Source: Straminergon stramineum (lineage: Eukaryota; Streptophyta; Bryopsida; Hypnales; Calliergonaceae). Taken from it: a DNA stretch of 64,000 bases. Under the pieces are notes generated by a model, which was given only the letters and a program-made list of their open reading frames with translations, searched no databases and had not been told where the DNA came from. The stretch covers positions 873,001-937,000 of the forward strand of contig OY987272.1 in the NCBI GenBank assembly GCA_963920665.1. Direction: 5' to 3'. A program made the translations under genes and the position numbers. Positions 24,155 through 35,673 of the stretch are shown one piece after another. Within the stretch, counting starts at the first letter, position 1; each line of letters opens with the position of its first letter.

Positions 24155-25360
24155 ATGGCTACAGCTTCCATGGCGTCCCTTTCGTCCACTTCCTGCCTCC
24201 CGCGTGCGTCTGCCTCCATTTTCCGCCATCCAATTTCGTCCAGAGTTGGGTTGGGTTGCACACGTTTGGTAAATTCCAGTTTCAATGGCGTTAGGTTCAG
24301 GGTTCCGCTCACACAGACTGGCGTTCGGAAATTGAGAGTATCCAGTATTCGCGCTGCTGGAGCGAAGGGCGATTATACTGTGGTCAGTACACTTCTTCTC
24401 AATCTCTTGTTGCGCAATTGAACCGAATGACTTGGTACTGGAATTGGTTATAAACTCTTGGACTCATTTTGTGTTGTGTGTGGTGGGATTGACTTGTTGT
24501 GATTTTTGACTGCAGAAAAAAGTATCTGCACGGGAATTAGATGACATCCTGACTAACAAGAGGGATCTGCCCATCGTTATTGATTTCTATGCAACGTGGT
24601 GTGGTCCGTGCATCTTGCTAGCTCAACAACTGGAACAGGTACTTCCTTAAAACACGCAAATTGTGGTCATATGCTTTTATGGTAGTTTCAGTAGGTCTTA
24701 TGGGAGCTTTCTTTAGTGCAGTTTTGTTTATCTTATGATGAACACTTGCAATGTTCTTCGCTGATTCTGATGATATGGAGTTTGGCCGCATCCGAATTGT
24801 ATCTTCCACAATGTGATCAATTGAATCGGGCATGTTTATAGCATGTAATGTTCGTGCTTTAGGGGTGACAATTAGAATGTGGATCAGTCGAGAATCACCT
24901 GGGTTTCACTAGGGTTTAGGGTTTAAGGGTTTGATAGTTTTGGCCCTGGTTTAGCGGGTAGGGAATGCACCTTCCAGATTGGCAGAGATTACAATGAGAA
25001 ATGAACTGTTTGCAATGCAGCTCGCTGTGGAATACACTGACAACGTCCAGTTTTTGAAAGTCGACACTGATGAAGAGCATGAGCTTTGTGCTCAAATGGA
25101 GGTGAGCACACCGTTAGCGTCACTTTCTTTTAAGGTGGAATCGTTGCTTTCTTTCGAACAATGGAACTGCTTGCTTGTGTGAAGTGTGAATCTTTTCTTT
25201 ACCGCAGATCCGAGGTCTGCCAACAATGGTGTTCGTGAGCCCAGACAAGGAGAAGCGTGCCATTCGCACTGAAGGGTTGTTACCAACAAACGTTATTCGA
25301 GACATAATCAAGCAAGAACTGGGGGCGTCCCAATGGGAACCCGGAGTGACTCCCATGTGA
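24155..25360 (+). CDS. TRXZ: thioredoxin z (CITRX), chloroplast
   Basis: Exons 24155-24382, 24516-24638, 25021-25101 and 25208-25360 join in phase 0 to 194 codons plus stop. The start MATASMASLSSTSCLPRAS opens a Ser/Arg-rich transit peptide of about 65 residues. The thioredoxin fold follows, with the WCGPC active site (Cys105, Cys108) in FYATWCGPCILLAQ, then FLKVDTDEE and the cis-Pro loop RGLPTM (Pro149). The ILLAQ context and the C-terminal RTEGLLP..VIRDII are specific to TRX z. TRX z is a subunit of the plastid-encoded RNA polymerase complex, and it interacts with fructokinase-like proteins. An in-frame ATG at 24113 would add 14 residues; I chose 24155 because it starts a standard transit peptide. 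Intron 2 carries a decayed intronic MITE and a telomere-like stretch. Confidence 0.95.
24650..24830 (+). mobile_element. decayed Stowaway-like MITE in TRXZ intron 2
   Basis: It shares spaced words with the intact element at 30171-30398, such as GTAGGTCTTATGG, AGCTTTCTT and GAACACTTGCAATGTTC. The termini are not preserved. Related copies lie in introns of PRMT7 and the CML21-like gene. Confidence 0.5.
24911..24932 (+). repeat. short interstitial telomere-like repeat
   Basis: AGGGTTTAGGGTTTAAGGGT is about three units of the plant telomere repeat TTTAGGG, inside TRXZ intron 2. Confidence 0.6.
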
Positions 25361-26065
25361 AATTGAGATCAGGACTCTGAAAAGGTAGATAATAGGTTAC
25401 CTGAACATCTCTTGGAAGAAAGCTTGCACACGATGGGGAGGCAACAATTTCTTCACAAGCTTCATTAGAAAAATGGGGCAAAAAATAGCTTGCCACGTTC
25501 CACCAAATTTCATATATATTTTTGTGTGGTTGATGAATTTGCTTATCCCGGTAAACCTTCTTTGTGTAAGGTAGAGGTTACTATTTGCGTCATTTTGATC
25601 ATTTTAGTATACAGAACGGAGGAGGATTTTCGGGAGATCACTATAGAGCTGTAGAGGGATCGCTGTAGAGGGATCAGTTTGGGATCAAAATTTATCACTA
25701 AGTGAGTTTCTTATGCAATTCTAAAGAGGTAGATTACTAGACCTCTACTAAGTGACTGTAGACTAATCCCGTTTCCATTCAAAGATAGTGGCAACAGACG
25801 TTTAGCCAAGCCATGCTTGAACTACTTGTTATAATTCCAAGCAAGTAATCAGTCATTGAATAGATGAGTTTCTGGTAACAGGGGTCAATAAAGGAGAAGG
25901 GATAAAATTTTAGAATCCTCTGGCTCAAGTGTTGTCCCAAAACGTATTTGTACTCGGATATCGAGTAACCAGTCATCATCTTTGATTCATTGAACTGTCC
26001 CAGCAATCGAAGTCCAAAGACATCCGCATAGCAACAGTACCTACAGCACCCTTTACTTAAGGTTG

Positions 26066-29000
26066 TTAACCAAAAGATACAGTGACTTTAAGGTTCCCAT
26101 TGCAAGAATCAAAAAGTCCTGCTACTTTCACATGGCTACTGACTGCTAGTGCATTGGGAGACGGAGGTCGCGGAAGATGTGATTTTCGTTGAACACCCTC
26201 GACACCAACCTCGACAGGACATCGAAGAAGTTTCACTCCTTGCTTCCAATATTTTGGTTTCCCACCTGCAATATCAGATTATGGCACCAGTTGGAGTCTT
26301 TTTTAAAGGACTAAGAAACGTATAGCACGCCCATATGTGACTTGATCAATATTCTATCCTCTAGAAGTAAACTGTTCAAATTGCGAAGAAACTGGACTAC
26401 CGGTAATTCATTAAGGATAAACTTGAAGAAAATCATTTGTGTGGGTACAACCCAACGCAAATCTGTAATGCTGTGCAGGCACATTATGACAGCATAGAAG
26501 CTGTAAAATGAATCTAAGGTTACGACAGGTGCATTCATATTACCTTCAGGTCCAGTGGATAGCAAAAAACGCCCATCTTGATCTAAACTCCAGTCCATCC
26601 ACAGCACAACTCCATGGCAAAGACCGGTTCTTCGTACGGCAGCCTGCATTGCAAAACGCAAACATGATACTTAGCCCTACTGCTTCACCAGTAAACTGTG
26701 CCACAAGCATACTAAAAATCCAGATCACACGCACTTCGAAACCACCTAGTGTAGTAACTTCCCCTCGAAACTGACTGATGACGATCAGCATGCCAAAAGC
26801 AAGGCAATTCAGGTCCCAACACTTGAAGAACAAAGGGAAGACGACCACACCTCTGTAACGCCTTCCATGGTTTCAATTGGATGCGAGAAATCAAACTCCA
26901 TCACAGTAAATACGTCTGTCAGCTCCTGTAAATCAAAGCTATGTATTACTTCAAGAACATGGAAGGGCTCCGTACTCTTGATGGTCATACCAGTTGCAGA
27001 TGCTACTCTCGTGAACAACATGACATTGCAACACGTTCCAGAGTACAATAGGAATATTCATATACTCGACCCATTGAGACCTCATGAAAATTTACACACT
27101 CTAAAACCTCAACAGTCGAATTGAAAATGAAGAGGATAGTATCTGCCCACCTCGTACTGTCCACATTGCCAGACAGCATACGGAAGGATGGGAACCTCGT
27201 GAGGCAAAGGAAGCTCCCCACAAGCCCCAAACACACTATTTACAGGACTATGATCGAAACCTTCCACACTTTTAATAAACCGGCGGCTTTTCCACAAGTC
27301 CTGCTTGACAAAACATTAAGTGTTCAACACAATCTTCTAGAGGAGGAATGCAACTACTAAAGTCCTGTACATGAAATAATAGAGACACGACGAATACGGG
27401 TCTCGGTTGATAGAACGTACTGGCATATTTACAGCAACACCCCGAAGTGAAGCTCGGCATGGAACTAGCACCACGTTTTCAGATAAGAGAGATGCCAGCT
27501 GGGTCCGCTCATACCTAGAAGAATGTCCGATGAGGGCCTAGTTAGAATTTACCTCAAAAGAAACAAGAAGCCCAAATTGGGACCCATATATTTTCAGCAC
27601 TTTTGAATTGGACATATCGGAACTTTCTTCTGTTCAAATTTATTTATTTTCTCACCAACACATGCAATGTTGTCCACTCATTCTAGTGATATATACCATA
27701 ATGGAATTATAGTATATTCACAATACGATCAATCAAACCGGTCATTTTAAACGTTAAAACGACGAACCCTTGGTCCTTCAGTGGTTAGAGGCCACATTTA
27801 AAGAACAAACATGAATAAACAAACTCATCATAAATATAGTAGCAACAATACTTCTGTATAAAGAACTGACAGTCAAGACCAAGGAATAGATGAGGATGCT
27901 TTCAGAACGAGTACCAGAAACGTAAATTGCGCCATGGGAGCATCCTACTGCATGCGGCATAGTAAGGCTCCGCCATCAGTACATTAATCTGCGACATCAG
28001 TTCCCAGATCATGTAACTAATAGTGTAGTTCTTTCGCTCTATAAATGAGATTGAGAAGTCTGTTAAGCGGGCTAAACTGTCAAACGAGGAATTTCTAAGA
28101 GTACCTTGCGGCCCCTTAGATCCTCGATTGTTAAAGACGTGGCTTTCTTGTTCATGACTTTAATGTCGCCCACAGTCCGTCCCATTGAGCTGCTGATATC
28201 GTCCACATATTCTTGACCAACAGCACGTCCCGGAAACATGGCAATTACTTGAACGCTTGCATTCACAGAAGCCGCCGCCATCGTCGTGAGAAGACTGTCG
28301 TCAAGGGTCACACACAATGTACTCTTCTCACATCGTAGCTGCAACAAAATTCCAGCACCGAACACGAACATTCACCGCGTAAGTGCTCAAGAGAAAATAA
28401 AACTTCCTTTCGGAGAGCTAATAGTCAATTATGGTAACTTTCAAAAGACATTTCTATCGTTCAAAATTTGCAGGGTATGATTTCTTCTTTCGTTTGAAAG
28501 ATTTTGATACCATCCTTGAAGGCTCCAAAATGATTTGTTTCAACTCCTACAGATAAGAAAGCGGCCACTTTGGGCCATTTAAAACCTAGGGATAAATTTC
28601 AAGCATTCAGTAAAAGGTTCTTAACTGGTCAAGAATGATATATTGTTGGAACATCATTTAGCGGTATATTTTGCCTACCGTGATTTTCGTAATGAACATT
28701 TCACTGTTTTTAAAGATGATCAGAGGCCTATGGCACCAAAGTAGGGAGAAAATCTTACAGCAATTTCAGCGGCTGATTTCACAACTTTCCGCCATGGCTC
28801 ATGCCCAAGAACTCCAATTCTATCAGGCGTCATAGATGCTTCAAACAATACTGGGCAGTAGATGTCGTCTTGAGGAATTTCATACTTGGGCATACCACTC
28901 CCAAGAGAATCTACCACAGTGTAACTTACACTAACAGCATCGTGGCTGGCTGTAACAACCACTTCTTCGCCTGGCGACACCTGCAGACCCTTCCTCGGAA

Positions 29001-32000
29001 TGAACCACACCACCTGCTTCCAGTGCTCACACCAATCTGATTCCCCCAGTCAAGTAACAAACCAAGTCAGAGAGAGAAATTACAAAGTAGGAATTCTATA
29101 CGGCAGCCCCTGCACATGAATGCTTTAATTACAGGTTATTGAAGTACAAAATGTGACCTGATTGACGATCAATTTCAGCTTTCCCATATGCCGATGAAGT
29201 CTTTATCCACTTAGGCGCTGTTGAATATGATATATCGCCCTCAGCATCAAGCTGAAGTACCCACCTGCAAGACTTTCCAATTATTCAGATGCAATGCTTA
29301 CTTTAAACCGCATGCTGGCTTAATGATCTTACAGAATACACACAACCAACGAGCACCAACGGACATAAAAAATTCAACAGGAATTTACCAAGATACAAGT
29401 GCATGTGCCGTCCCATAATTTGTGATTGTTACACTATGTTGACGATATCCAGACACATCCGGGGCTTTAGAAAGCTCGAATGTGAAAACCTCAAATGGTT
29501 CTGAAAGCTGTACAATTTAAACACACAATACGAGCTCGTTCAGAATCAAACTCTAGGTTCTTAAAGACTATATTAGAGCATCAAGCCCGGTCAAAGATAA
29601 TTGATGGAACACAAAGATTTACCAGGCGAATTTCGCTCTCTAAGGGATCCACATGCATAGCAGCAGACCTGCCCTGGTATTGGTTATAATCAAATGGGGC
29701 CAAAACCACACCATCAGCCAATCGAGACTCCACCCCTGGCAGATCATGGCACCTCCACAGACGCTCACACTCCACAAGCTGCATCACAATGAGAAGCCCA
29801 CTTTCGTCTCAGAAACAGTTAACAAAATTGCAGTAAGCGGCAGATGTGCCTTTCCTACTATGATAAAATTCTGTCTGAAGTTGGATACAAATTCGGATGT
29901 AGTTATTGCACCTGTGCGTAGATGGTGGCCCTATGGGGAACGCAGCGAGCATTTGGTGCGAGTAGGTTCTCATGAGCATGACGTAGAGAGGGTATCAAAC
30001 CTTCACCAAGAAGCTCTGAATCGAGGATTTCACTGATCTGCCATTTAGATAACATTCATCCGGATTACTTTCAAACATCTCTTTTAGACCTCATTCAAAG
30101 GAATTCATAAGAGCAACTCACCAACATCATCTCGCTCAAGATAAATATCAAGATCTAGGCATAAAATATACTCCCTCCGTCCAGTTAATTGTCCACTTTG
30201 GACCTCGTGTTGTTTAGATTGTTTTGAGTAGGTCATATGGAGGCTTTCTTGTGTCCAAATTTATTTAGGTTGCAATGAACACATGCAATGTTCATAATTA
30301 AAATTTGGAACCCTTCTAAATTACGCTTTTCACATCAATGAAAGGGTATCAATCGTTTTTCAACAAAACTGCGGACACTTATTTCTGGATGGAGGGAGTA
30401 GACAAAGAAACAAAATCATTTCCAGTGTTGAATGCAAAAAGACCTCACTCAAGTTTAACAACTAACCAGCACGTCAGCACGACAATGCATGTCAATGCCC
30501 ACTTGCATCTCATCAGATCGTTTATGAATCAGACGCACACCTGCTCCAACTTTGTTGACTCGCAACAGCTTGCGAGCCAGCTTGAACATGGGAAGAAACG
30601 ACTCACACGCCGTAATGATGCCCACATTGTCTTTGGATCGGCCTTCTTCCTGCATCGAACGCCATGCCACCATAGACAGAAGTCCTGTTCCAGCGCTTCC
30701 CAAGCAAACAAAGCAATTCAAACCATTTGTCAGTGAGGAATTGGCACCGCACCAAAATCTCTTCGATCTCAGCTTTTGCATGACAGATAATAGTAGATTA
30801 GAAATCATGTACACTCACTCTGTCTGATGAGACAATCACTAATTGCACATTCCCTGCATATCCTGAGTATCTGTCATGTCAAGTCGAGAACATGCATCTC
30901 CTAGAAGCCCATCTTTCTCCTAAGGCAGTATCATTGCAGTATATTTGACCCTTGAAAAAGGATAAAGTAACCCTCCCTACCGTGGAAAGTCCCTAGGGTC
31001 GGCATTTAACTGGAAAGTGTGATTCAACACATGCCTAAATATAGAAAGATCCATTTTCTCTCACACAGTTTTATTTTATGCATAAAAAAATCCCACAAAT
31101 TCCGGCATTTGTTTTTAAGAAAAAATTTGCCGACCCTAGCCACCAGGTCTGGCCACCAAGTCCAGGGGTGAGATTGGAGGTCCTTATAAGAACACCAAAT
31201 TGCAACCCCTACCTAATTGCATCATACTATACATCATTTTCATTTCAAAACCTAAATCTATAATTGTCATTCTTTGCTTATTAACGTGACACAAATCTCA
31301 TAAGACAAGTATGACTATCTTTGATTTAGACCATCTTCGAATTAGGTTCTAAAATGAAGAGGAGGTATACATCGTGACACAATTAGATGGGGATTGCAAT
31401 TAGGTGTAGTCATCTTAATGGAGTTATTTTGACCCCTCCACCTCGCTGAGGTTATTTTATACTGTTGAAATTAAGATATTCCCGCTTGGTATGCATGCAC
31501 AGGTCTTTAGAGAGGGTTGAGTGCATACCCAATGTCAAGAACGTGGTGGGCTCCTTTCACAACCTTTCGAATGGCCAGGTGATATGCGCGGTTTCGAGGG
31601 GTGTCATTCAGCATGTCCAAATAGGTCGTCATGGTGAGAGCTTCGGAAACTTCCTCAACAAACTCGCCGCCCCGTGCTTCGCCATCTGCAGCACAACACA
31701 ACCAATAGCGACCCAATTATAAATGTTCACAAAGAGAATCTACCATTCTCTATTGACTTCCAACGAGATCCAACAAGAGAATTAAGCAATTGAAGAATAG
31801 GAACGTTGCTCAATTGCTTATTCAGATGCAATTCGGTTAAGTTACTTTAATGGAGACTCCGATGCATCATATCCTATAACTTACAAACAGAAATTCTATT
31901 CTTAATTGGTTACTAGTACGGCCTATGACGTTGAGCACAACTCCGGCGGCTACCTTAGCAAACCTACTTTGAAATTCAATAACTCCCTGTCCAGAAGTCC

Positions 32001-32542
32001 AAATTGTATGAAACTAAATCCACGTGCTATAAGGCCTGTGTTTTACAACATGTGAATGAAACATACTCTGAAAATCAATATCTATTGATCCATAAGTTCA
32101 AATCGTACAAAACCAGACTTCTTTCTACTTTGGCAAATCTCCTCCCTATTCAAGATTTAGGGTTTAGTGCAGCGAACTGATGCCTCCAATTCTCGGCAAG
32201 TACGAGTACCCTCAGTCAAATTCTCGTGCATTGACTCAGAAACTCGATCTCGATCAGGCAAACATATTGCAAAGATCCCAGCAGCAATCACAAAAGGATC
32301 CCTCGCCGGAAATTTCTTTCAAACCCAACCTCTACTCCAACTCATCCGCCGCAAAGCCCAAAATCATTTCAAAAATCAAAATTCAGCACAGGCAGAAACT
32401 AAAACAATTGTCTGAAAGAATGAACTCCGGTACCGTGATCCTGGTCTTCCTGAAGACGCACCACATTCCACTCCATCTGCCCCGTGAGCTTGTTAAGACT
32501 CTGCTGCATCATGACTGCTCCAGAAGGCTCATGATTCATCAT
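26066..32542 (-). CDS. PRMT7: protein arginine N-methyltransferase PRMT7
   Basis: Fifteen minus-strand exons join with GT-AG sites and unbroken phase to 735 codons plus stop: 32542-32434, 31685-31529, 30695-30467, 30037-29912, 29778-29623, 29507-29389, 29264-29158, 29036-28759, 28338-28105, 27988-27915, 27514-27421, 27300-27151, 26925-26851, 26643-26544 and 26265-26066. The first AdoMet domain has motif I VLDIGAGTGLLSM (about 85-97), the acidic post-I site TACES, and the double-E loop SEILDSELLGEG (Glu168, Glu177). DWCEHWKQ (335-342) occupies the THW-loop position. A second, degenerate methyltransferase domain follows (VTLDDSLLTT, MAEPYYAACSRMLPW, HGVVLWMDW), the tandem layout specific to PRMT7. 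PRMT7 makes monomethylarginine on histones and RNA-binding proteins. The start ATG pair at 32542 follows a telo-box leader. Introns host MITEs. It is divergent from the CML21-like gene. Confidence 0.95.
27560..27720 (-). mobile_element. decayed MITE in PRMT7 intron 10
   Basis: The stretch contains CCCAAATTGGGACCCATATA and ACACATGCAATGTTGTCCA. It aligns by eye with 34500-34660 in CML21 intron 2 and more weakly with 30171-30398. The termini are eroded. Confidence 0.45.
30171..30398 (-). mobile_element. Stowaway MITE in PRMT7 intron 3 (228 bp)
   Basis: Ends CTCCCTCCGTCC and the complementary GGATGGAGGGAG are flanked by TA on both sides (30169-30170 and 30399-30400). This is the canonical plant Stowaway (Tc1/mariner) structure. 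No ORF. It lies wholly between PRMT7 exons 3 and 4. Confidence 0.9.
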
Positions 32543-33410
32543 CGCTCCACTCTTAGTTTGCAATTAAGAAACCCTAATCCCTAACCCTAATCTTCACATT
32601 GCTTGCAACGCAGAAAACTGAATTAAACCCAGAAGAAGACTGTGAGGGAGTGGGATATTCACTGGGATGGCCTTGTTGCACATGCCTTGATGAGCAACTG
32701 TGAATGGATGAATAACTGTACATACATCCCTTGGAATGAGGAGACCGACCAACCCTCGAAGTGGCCCAACGAACTCTGTCAGCTCGTAAGTCTCTGTGAC
32801 GCTCGGGTTTCGAATCACTCATTATTAGTGCTGTAGATACGCCGTGGTGTGAGTGCATCTGGAAGCTCCGGAGCTGAAACTGAAGCTGTGCAAGTGGAGT
32901 TATTGTCGGGCTTTTGTTGGGTAAGCTTGAGGGGCTGATTGTTTCCGTTTTTTCAGAGTCGGGACTCGATTGCGTTTTACAATTAGTTGCTTCTGCACTT
33001 GAGAAATTCATATCTAGGGTTGGCTTGTAAAGGGTTTGCAATTGCTGTGCAATTGACGGTAAATATGGCAAGGATTATTGTGTTTGGAGGTTTACCCATC
33101 GCTCTGATTTCTTGGAGATCAGGGGATACAATCGTGATGAAGGAAGACGAAGTGTATACACTTCATTTGGTAGCGTTCCTTGTCTTATAGAGTGGAGTCC
33201 AATTGACACCCCATTGAAAGTGTTTGTTAACCTAGATGTAGTTTTTGATTGTGAGAAAATTGGGGCAGATTTCTCAGGGGTGTGTGAAGAAAGCAGAGTA
33301 ATGAGAAGCCTGAGTTGTATGAAGACTTAATGGTATCGTCCTGACAAGCGTTGTTGTGGGTTTGAAGGTGGTTGTATTATAATTTGGTGAATTGAGAAAG
33401 GGGCTAAGTC
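32543..33410. promoter_or_regulatory. bidirectional promoter region PRMT7 / CML21-like, with telo-box
   Basis: These 868 bp separate the divergent start codons. A telo-box cluster (AAACCCTAA at 32569-32577, continuing to about 32591 with two further CCCTAA units) lies 27-49 bp upstream of the PRMT7 start codon, within its presumed leader. Telo-boxes are known plant 5' regulatory motifs. No convincing TATA box was seen in either direction. Confidence 0.5.
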
Positions 33411-35673
33411 ATGGGACTTGTACAAAGTCAAGAGCAGAGGGGGCAGCTCACGAAGATTGAGAGGAGAATGGTGCAGGCCATGGCCGAGCGTGCACGGAAG
33501 GCCAATGTCACACTCAAAACCTTTAATACTTTCATCCTAAAGTTTCCCAAAATTGATGCGTCCTTTGAAGCTGTCCGGGAGGTCTTCAATAAAGCAGGTT
33601 TGCAAATCGTCTGTATAACATAGTTTTTTCAGTCCTAAATTTTGTGAAGATGTAGTAGTATTCTTGGACAAGCTGCAATTCCATTGCTTTTTCTGATAGT
33701 ACTATCATCTTCTGCCGATGCAGAGTCCTAGGCTTGAGGTAGCAGCCGATTCAATTTCAATTATGTCCCTTAGACCCCTGGATGTCGAAATATCCACCTG
33801 AATGGGAGTTTTAAATTATTAGGGTGTAACTTAAAAGGGATACCTTACCTTGACTAGAAGGTAGAAGATGCTATATAAGCATTCTAACATGTGTAGGAAT
33901 GTGAGTTTGGGAGATCGGTATAGAGCTCTGGTGAGATCTTTGGGTACAAGAGCCATATCTATTAAGATCAAATTTTTACTTCTATGTATGAATATTTGTG
34001 CAATTTCGAAGTAGGACGTTGGAGACCACGATAAGTAACGACAGAGAACTTCATACGTTAATTCAGAGATCAATTCATAGAGGTTTAGCCAAATTATGCA
34101 TACAACAGTTAAGTTTAACCGAGTGTATGAATAGGTGAGTTGATTCCCGTAACAAGGAACAGTATAGTAGATGGGGTTAGGTCTTTAATGATTTTAGTAT
34201 CCTTTACCTTACACATGGTTTATGTATGACCTTGTTTTCAGATAAGAACGGCGATGGGTCTTTAGACATGGATGAGTTGAAGATCTGTTTGCAGGAACTC
34301 CAAGTGGAATACTCCGATCAAGAAGTAGAGGAATTTCATCATGAGAGTGACATGGATTCGAGTCATGGGATTCAGTTCAAGGAGTTTATTGTTGTGCTGG
34401 CACTTATCTACCTTCTTGGCCGTCCCACGCACACAGGAGTCGTATCCTCTTTTCTCTCGTGATGATCCATTTTTTCCAGTTTACTCACTTTTTTAAACCA
34501 AGAGGCCCAAACTGGGTCTTATGTCTTTTAGTAAGCTAGGTCATATAGGAACTTCCTGAGTCCCTTGTCCATTTTGCGACCTTCACATGCAATGATCTTT
34601 ACCAATTCTGGTGATCTAAAATTTGATCTAATCTGAATCATTTTTTCACAATATGAACAGCCACGTACACTTGTCAAACGTGTCAGTTCTGCTATTTATC
34701 AGTTGTAGATTTGTTACTGCCACGCCATTCAAGGAGTTGGTCTTGACCGAAGCTATCCGTGGTGAAGGAATCAGCAATTGGACTTCCGGACCTGGAAGCC
34801 ACCTTTGATGAAATTGCTGAGGCCTTTGTGTTCTTCGATCGGAACAAAGACGGATATGTGAGCAAGAAAGAGATGATTTGGGCTATCAACGAGGCATCAC
34901 CATCTGGTCGGCAAGGACACAGGATTGGAGTTCAAAGATTTGGTGTGCCACTCACTCTCTCTATCACACTATTGAATTGTTTGTTTCAATTTTCTCATAC
35001 TCTTGGGCCCTGTCCGCACTAAGCAAGTACACCGATTTGTCCTAATAGTGTCACAAATTCACACTGTTTTGAATAAGTGCAGGTTGAAATATTCCTATAC
35101 TGAACCAATTTCCTCAAAAATAAAATTTTGTCGTGACAGTAGTTTCTAGGTGACGCTAATTTCCCCCTCAATAGTAGTACAAATCAGCCTAGCGTCATTC
35201 AGCTAACTGGGGCGTTAAGGTCATCTGCTCTTTAAAAGTTACCTAACCTATTGGTTGTCTGCCTTGCTTGGTAACTAATGGGAGTTAGGCATTCAAGTTA
35301 GCTAACTGCTGCTACTTGCTTGGTTTGGGCAGATTTAAGACTCCAAACTATTAGTGTAGGCACAGTAGTTTACTTGTTCAAAGTCGGGACTTAACTGGTT
35401 GAAATGAACGTAGATCTAATTAGCAGGAGGTAGCACCAGATTGTTAACCCACGCAACTTGGGCAATATGGGCATTTAGTAACTAATTCCAGTTATCTAAA
35501 ATCGCTTCTTGGTAGGTCATGTGCTGTAAGATTGACGATGAGAACATGGTGTTGCAGAGGAAATGGACTGGGACAAGGACGGCATGATCACATTCAAGGA
35601 GTTTTTGTTCGCTTTCACCGATTGGGTAGGCCTTGAGAATGACGAAGAAGAATCAGGGCACAACAACGGTTAA
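33411..35673 (+). CDS. CML21-like EF-hand calcium-binding protein
   Basis: Exons 33411-33597, 34242-34438, 34753-34942 and 35558-35673 give 229 codons plus stop, close to plant CML21/22 (about 230). MGLVQS at the N-terminus fits an N-myristoylation site (Gly2, Ser6), implying membrane attachment. Four EF-hand loops are seen: DKNGDGSLDMDE (63-74), DMDSSHGIQFKE (99-110), DRNKDGYVSKKE (157-168) and DWDKDGMITFKE (195-206). Loops 1, 3 and 4 are canonical. Loop 2 lacks the position-6 Gly. The C-terminus is acidic (ENDEEESG). The phrases TLKTFNTFILKFPKID and KEFLFAFTDWVG are typical of this CML subgroup. The exon 2/3 junction is the weak point: the donor GTCGTA and acceptor CCGAAG are poor, and nearby alternatives would shift a few residues. 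The likely role is a calcium sensor; the target is unknown. Confidence 0.88.
34500..34660 (+). mobile_element. decayed MITE in CML21-like intron 2
   Basis: It contains GGCCCAAACTGGGTCTTATG, AGGTCATATAGGAACTTCCT and CTTCACATGCAATGATC, aligning with 27560-27720 and with the interior of 30171-30398. The ends are not intact. Confidence 0.45.

Noticed and set aside
24103..24294. Upstream ATG frame overlapping the TRXZ start
   Set aside because: It is out of frame and reads through the transit-peptide exon. It could act as a uORF, but nothing supports a protein.
32574..33071. 165-codon minus-strand frame upstream of PRMT7
   Set aside because: The conserved PRMT7 N-terminus (LTGQMEWNVV) starts at 32542 in a separate exon that joins correctly to exon 2. 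The longer frame is promoter/leader sequence.
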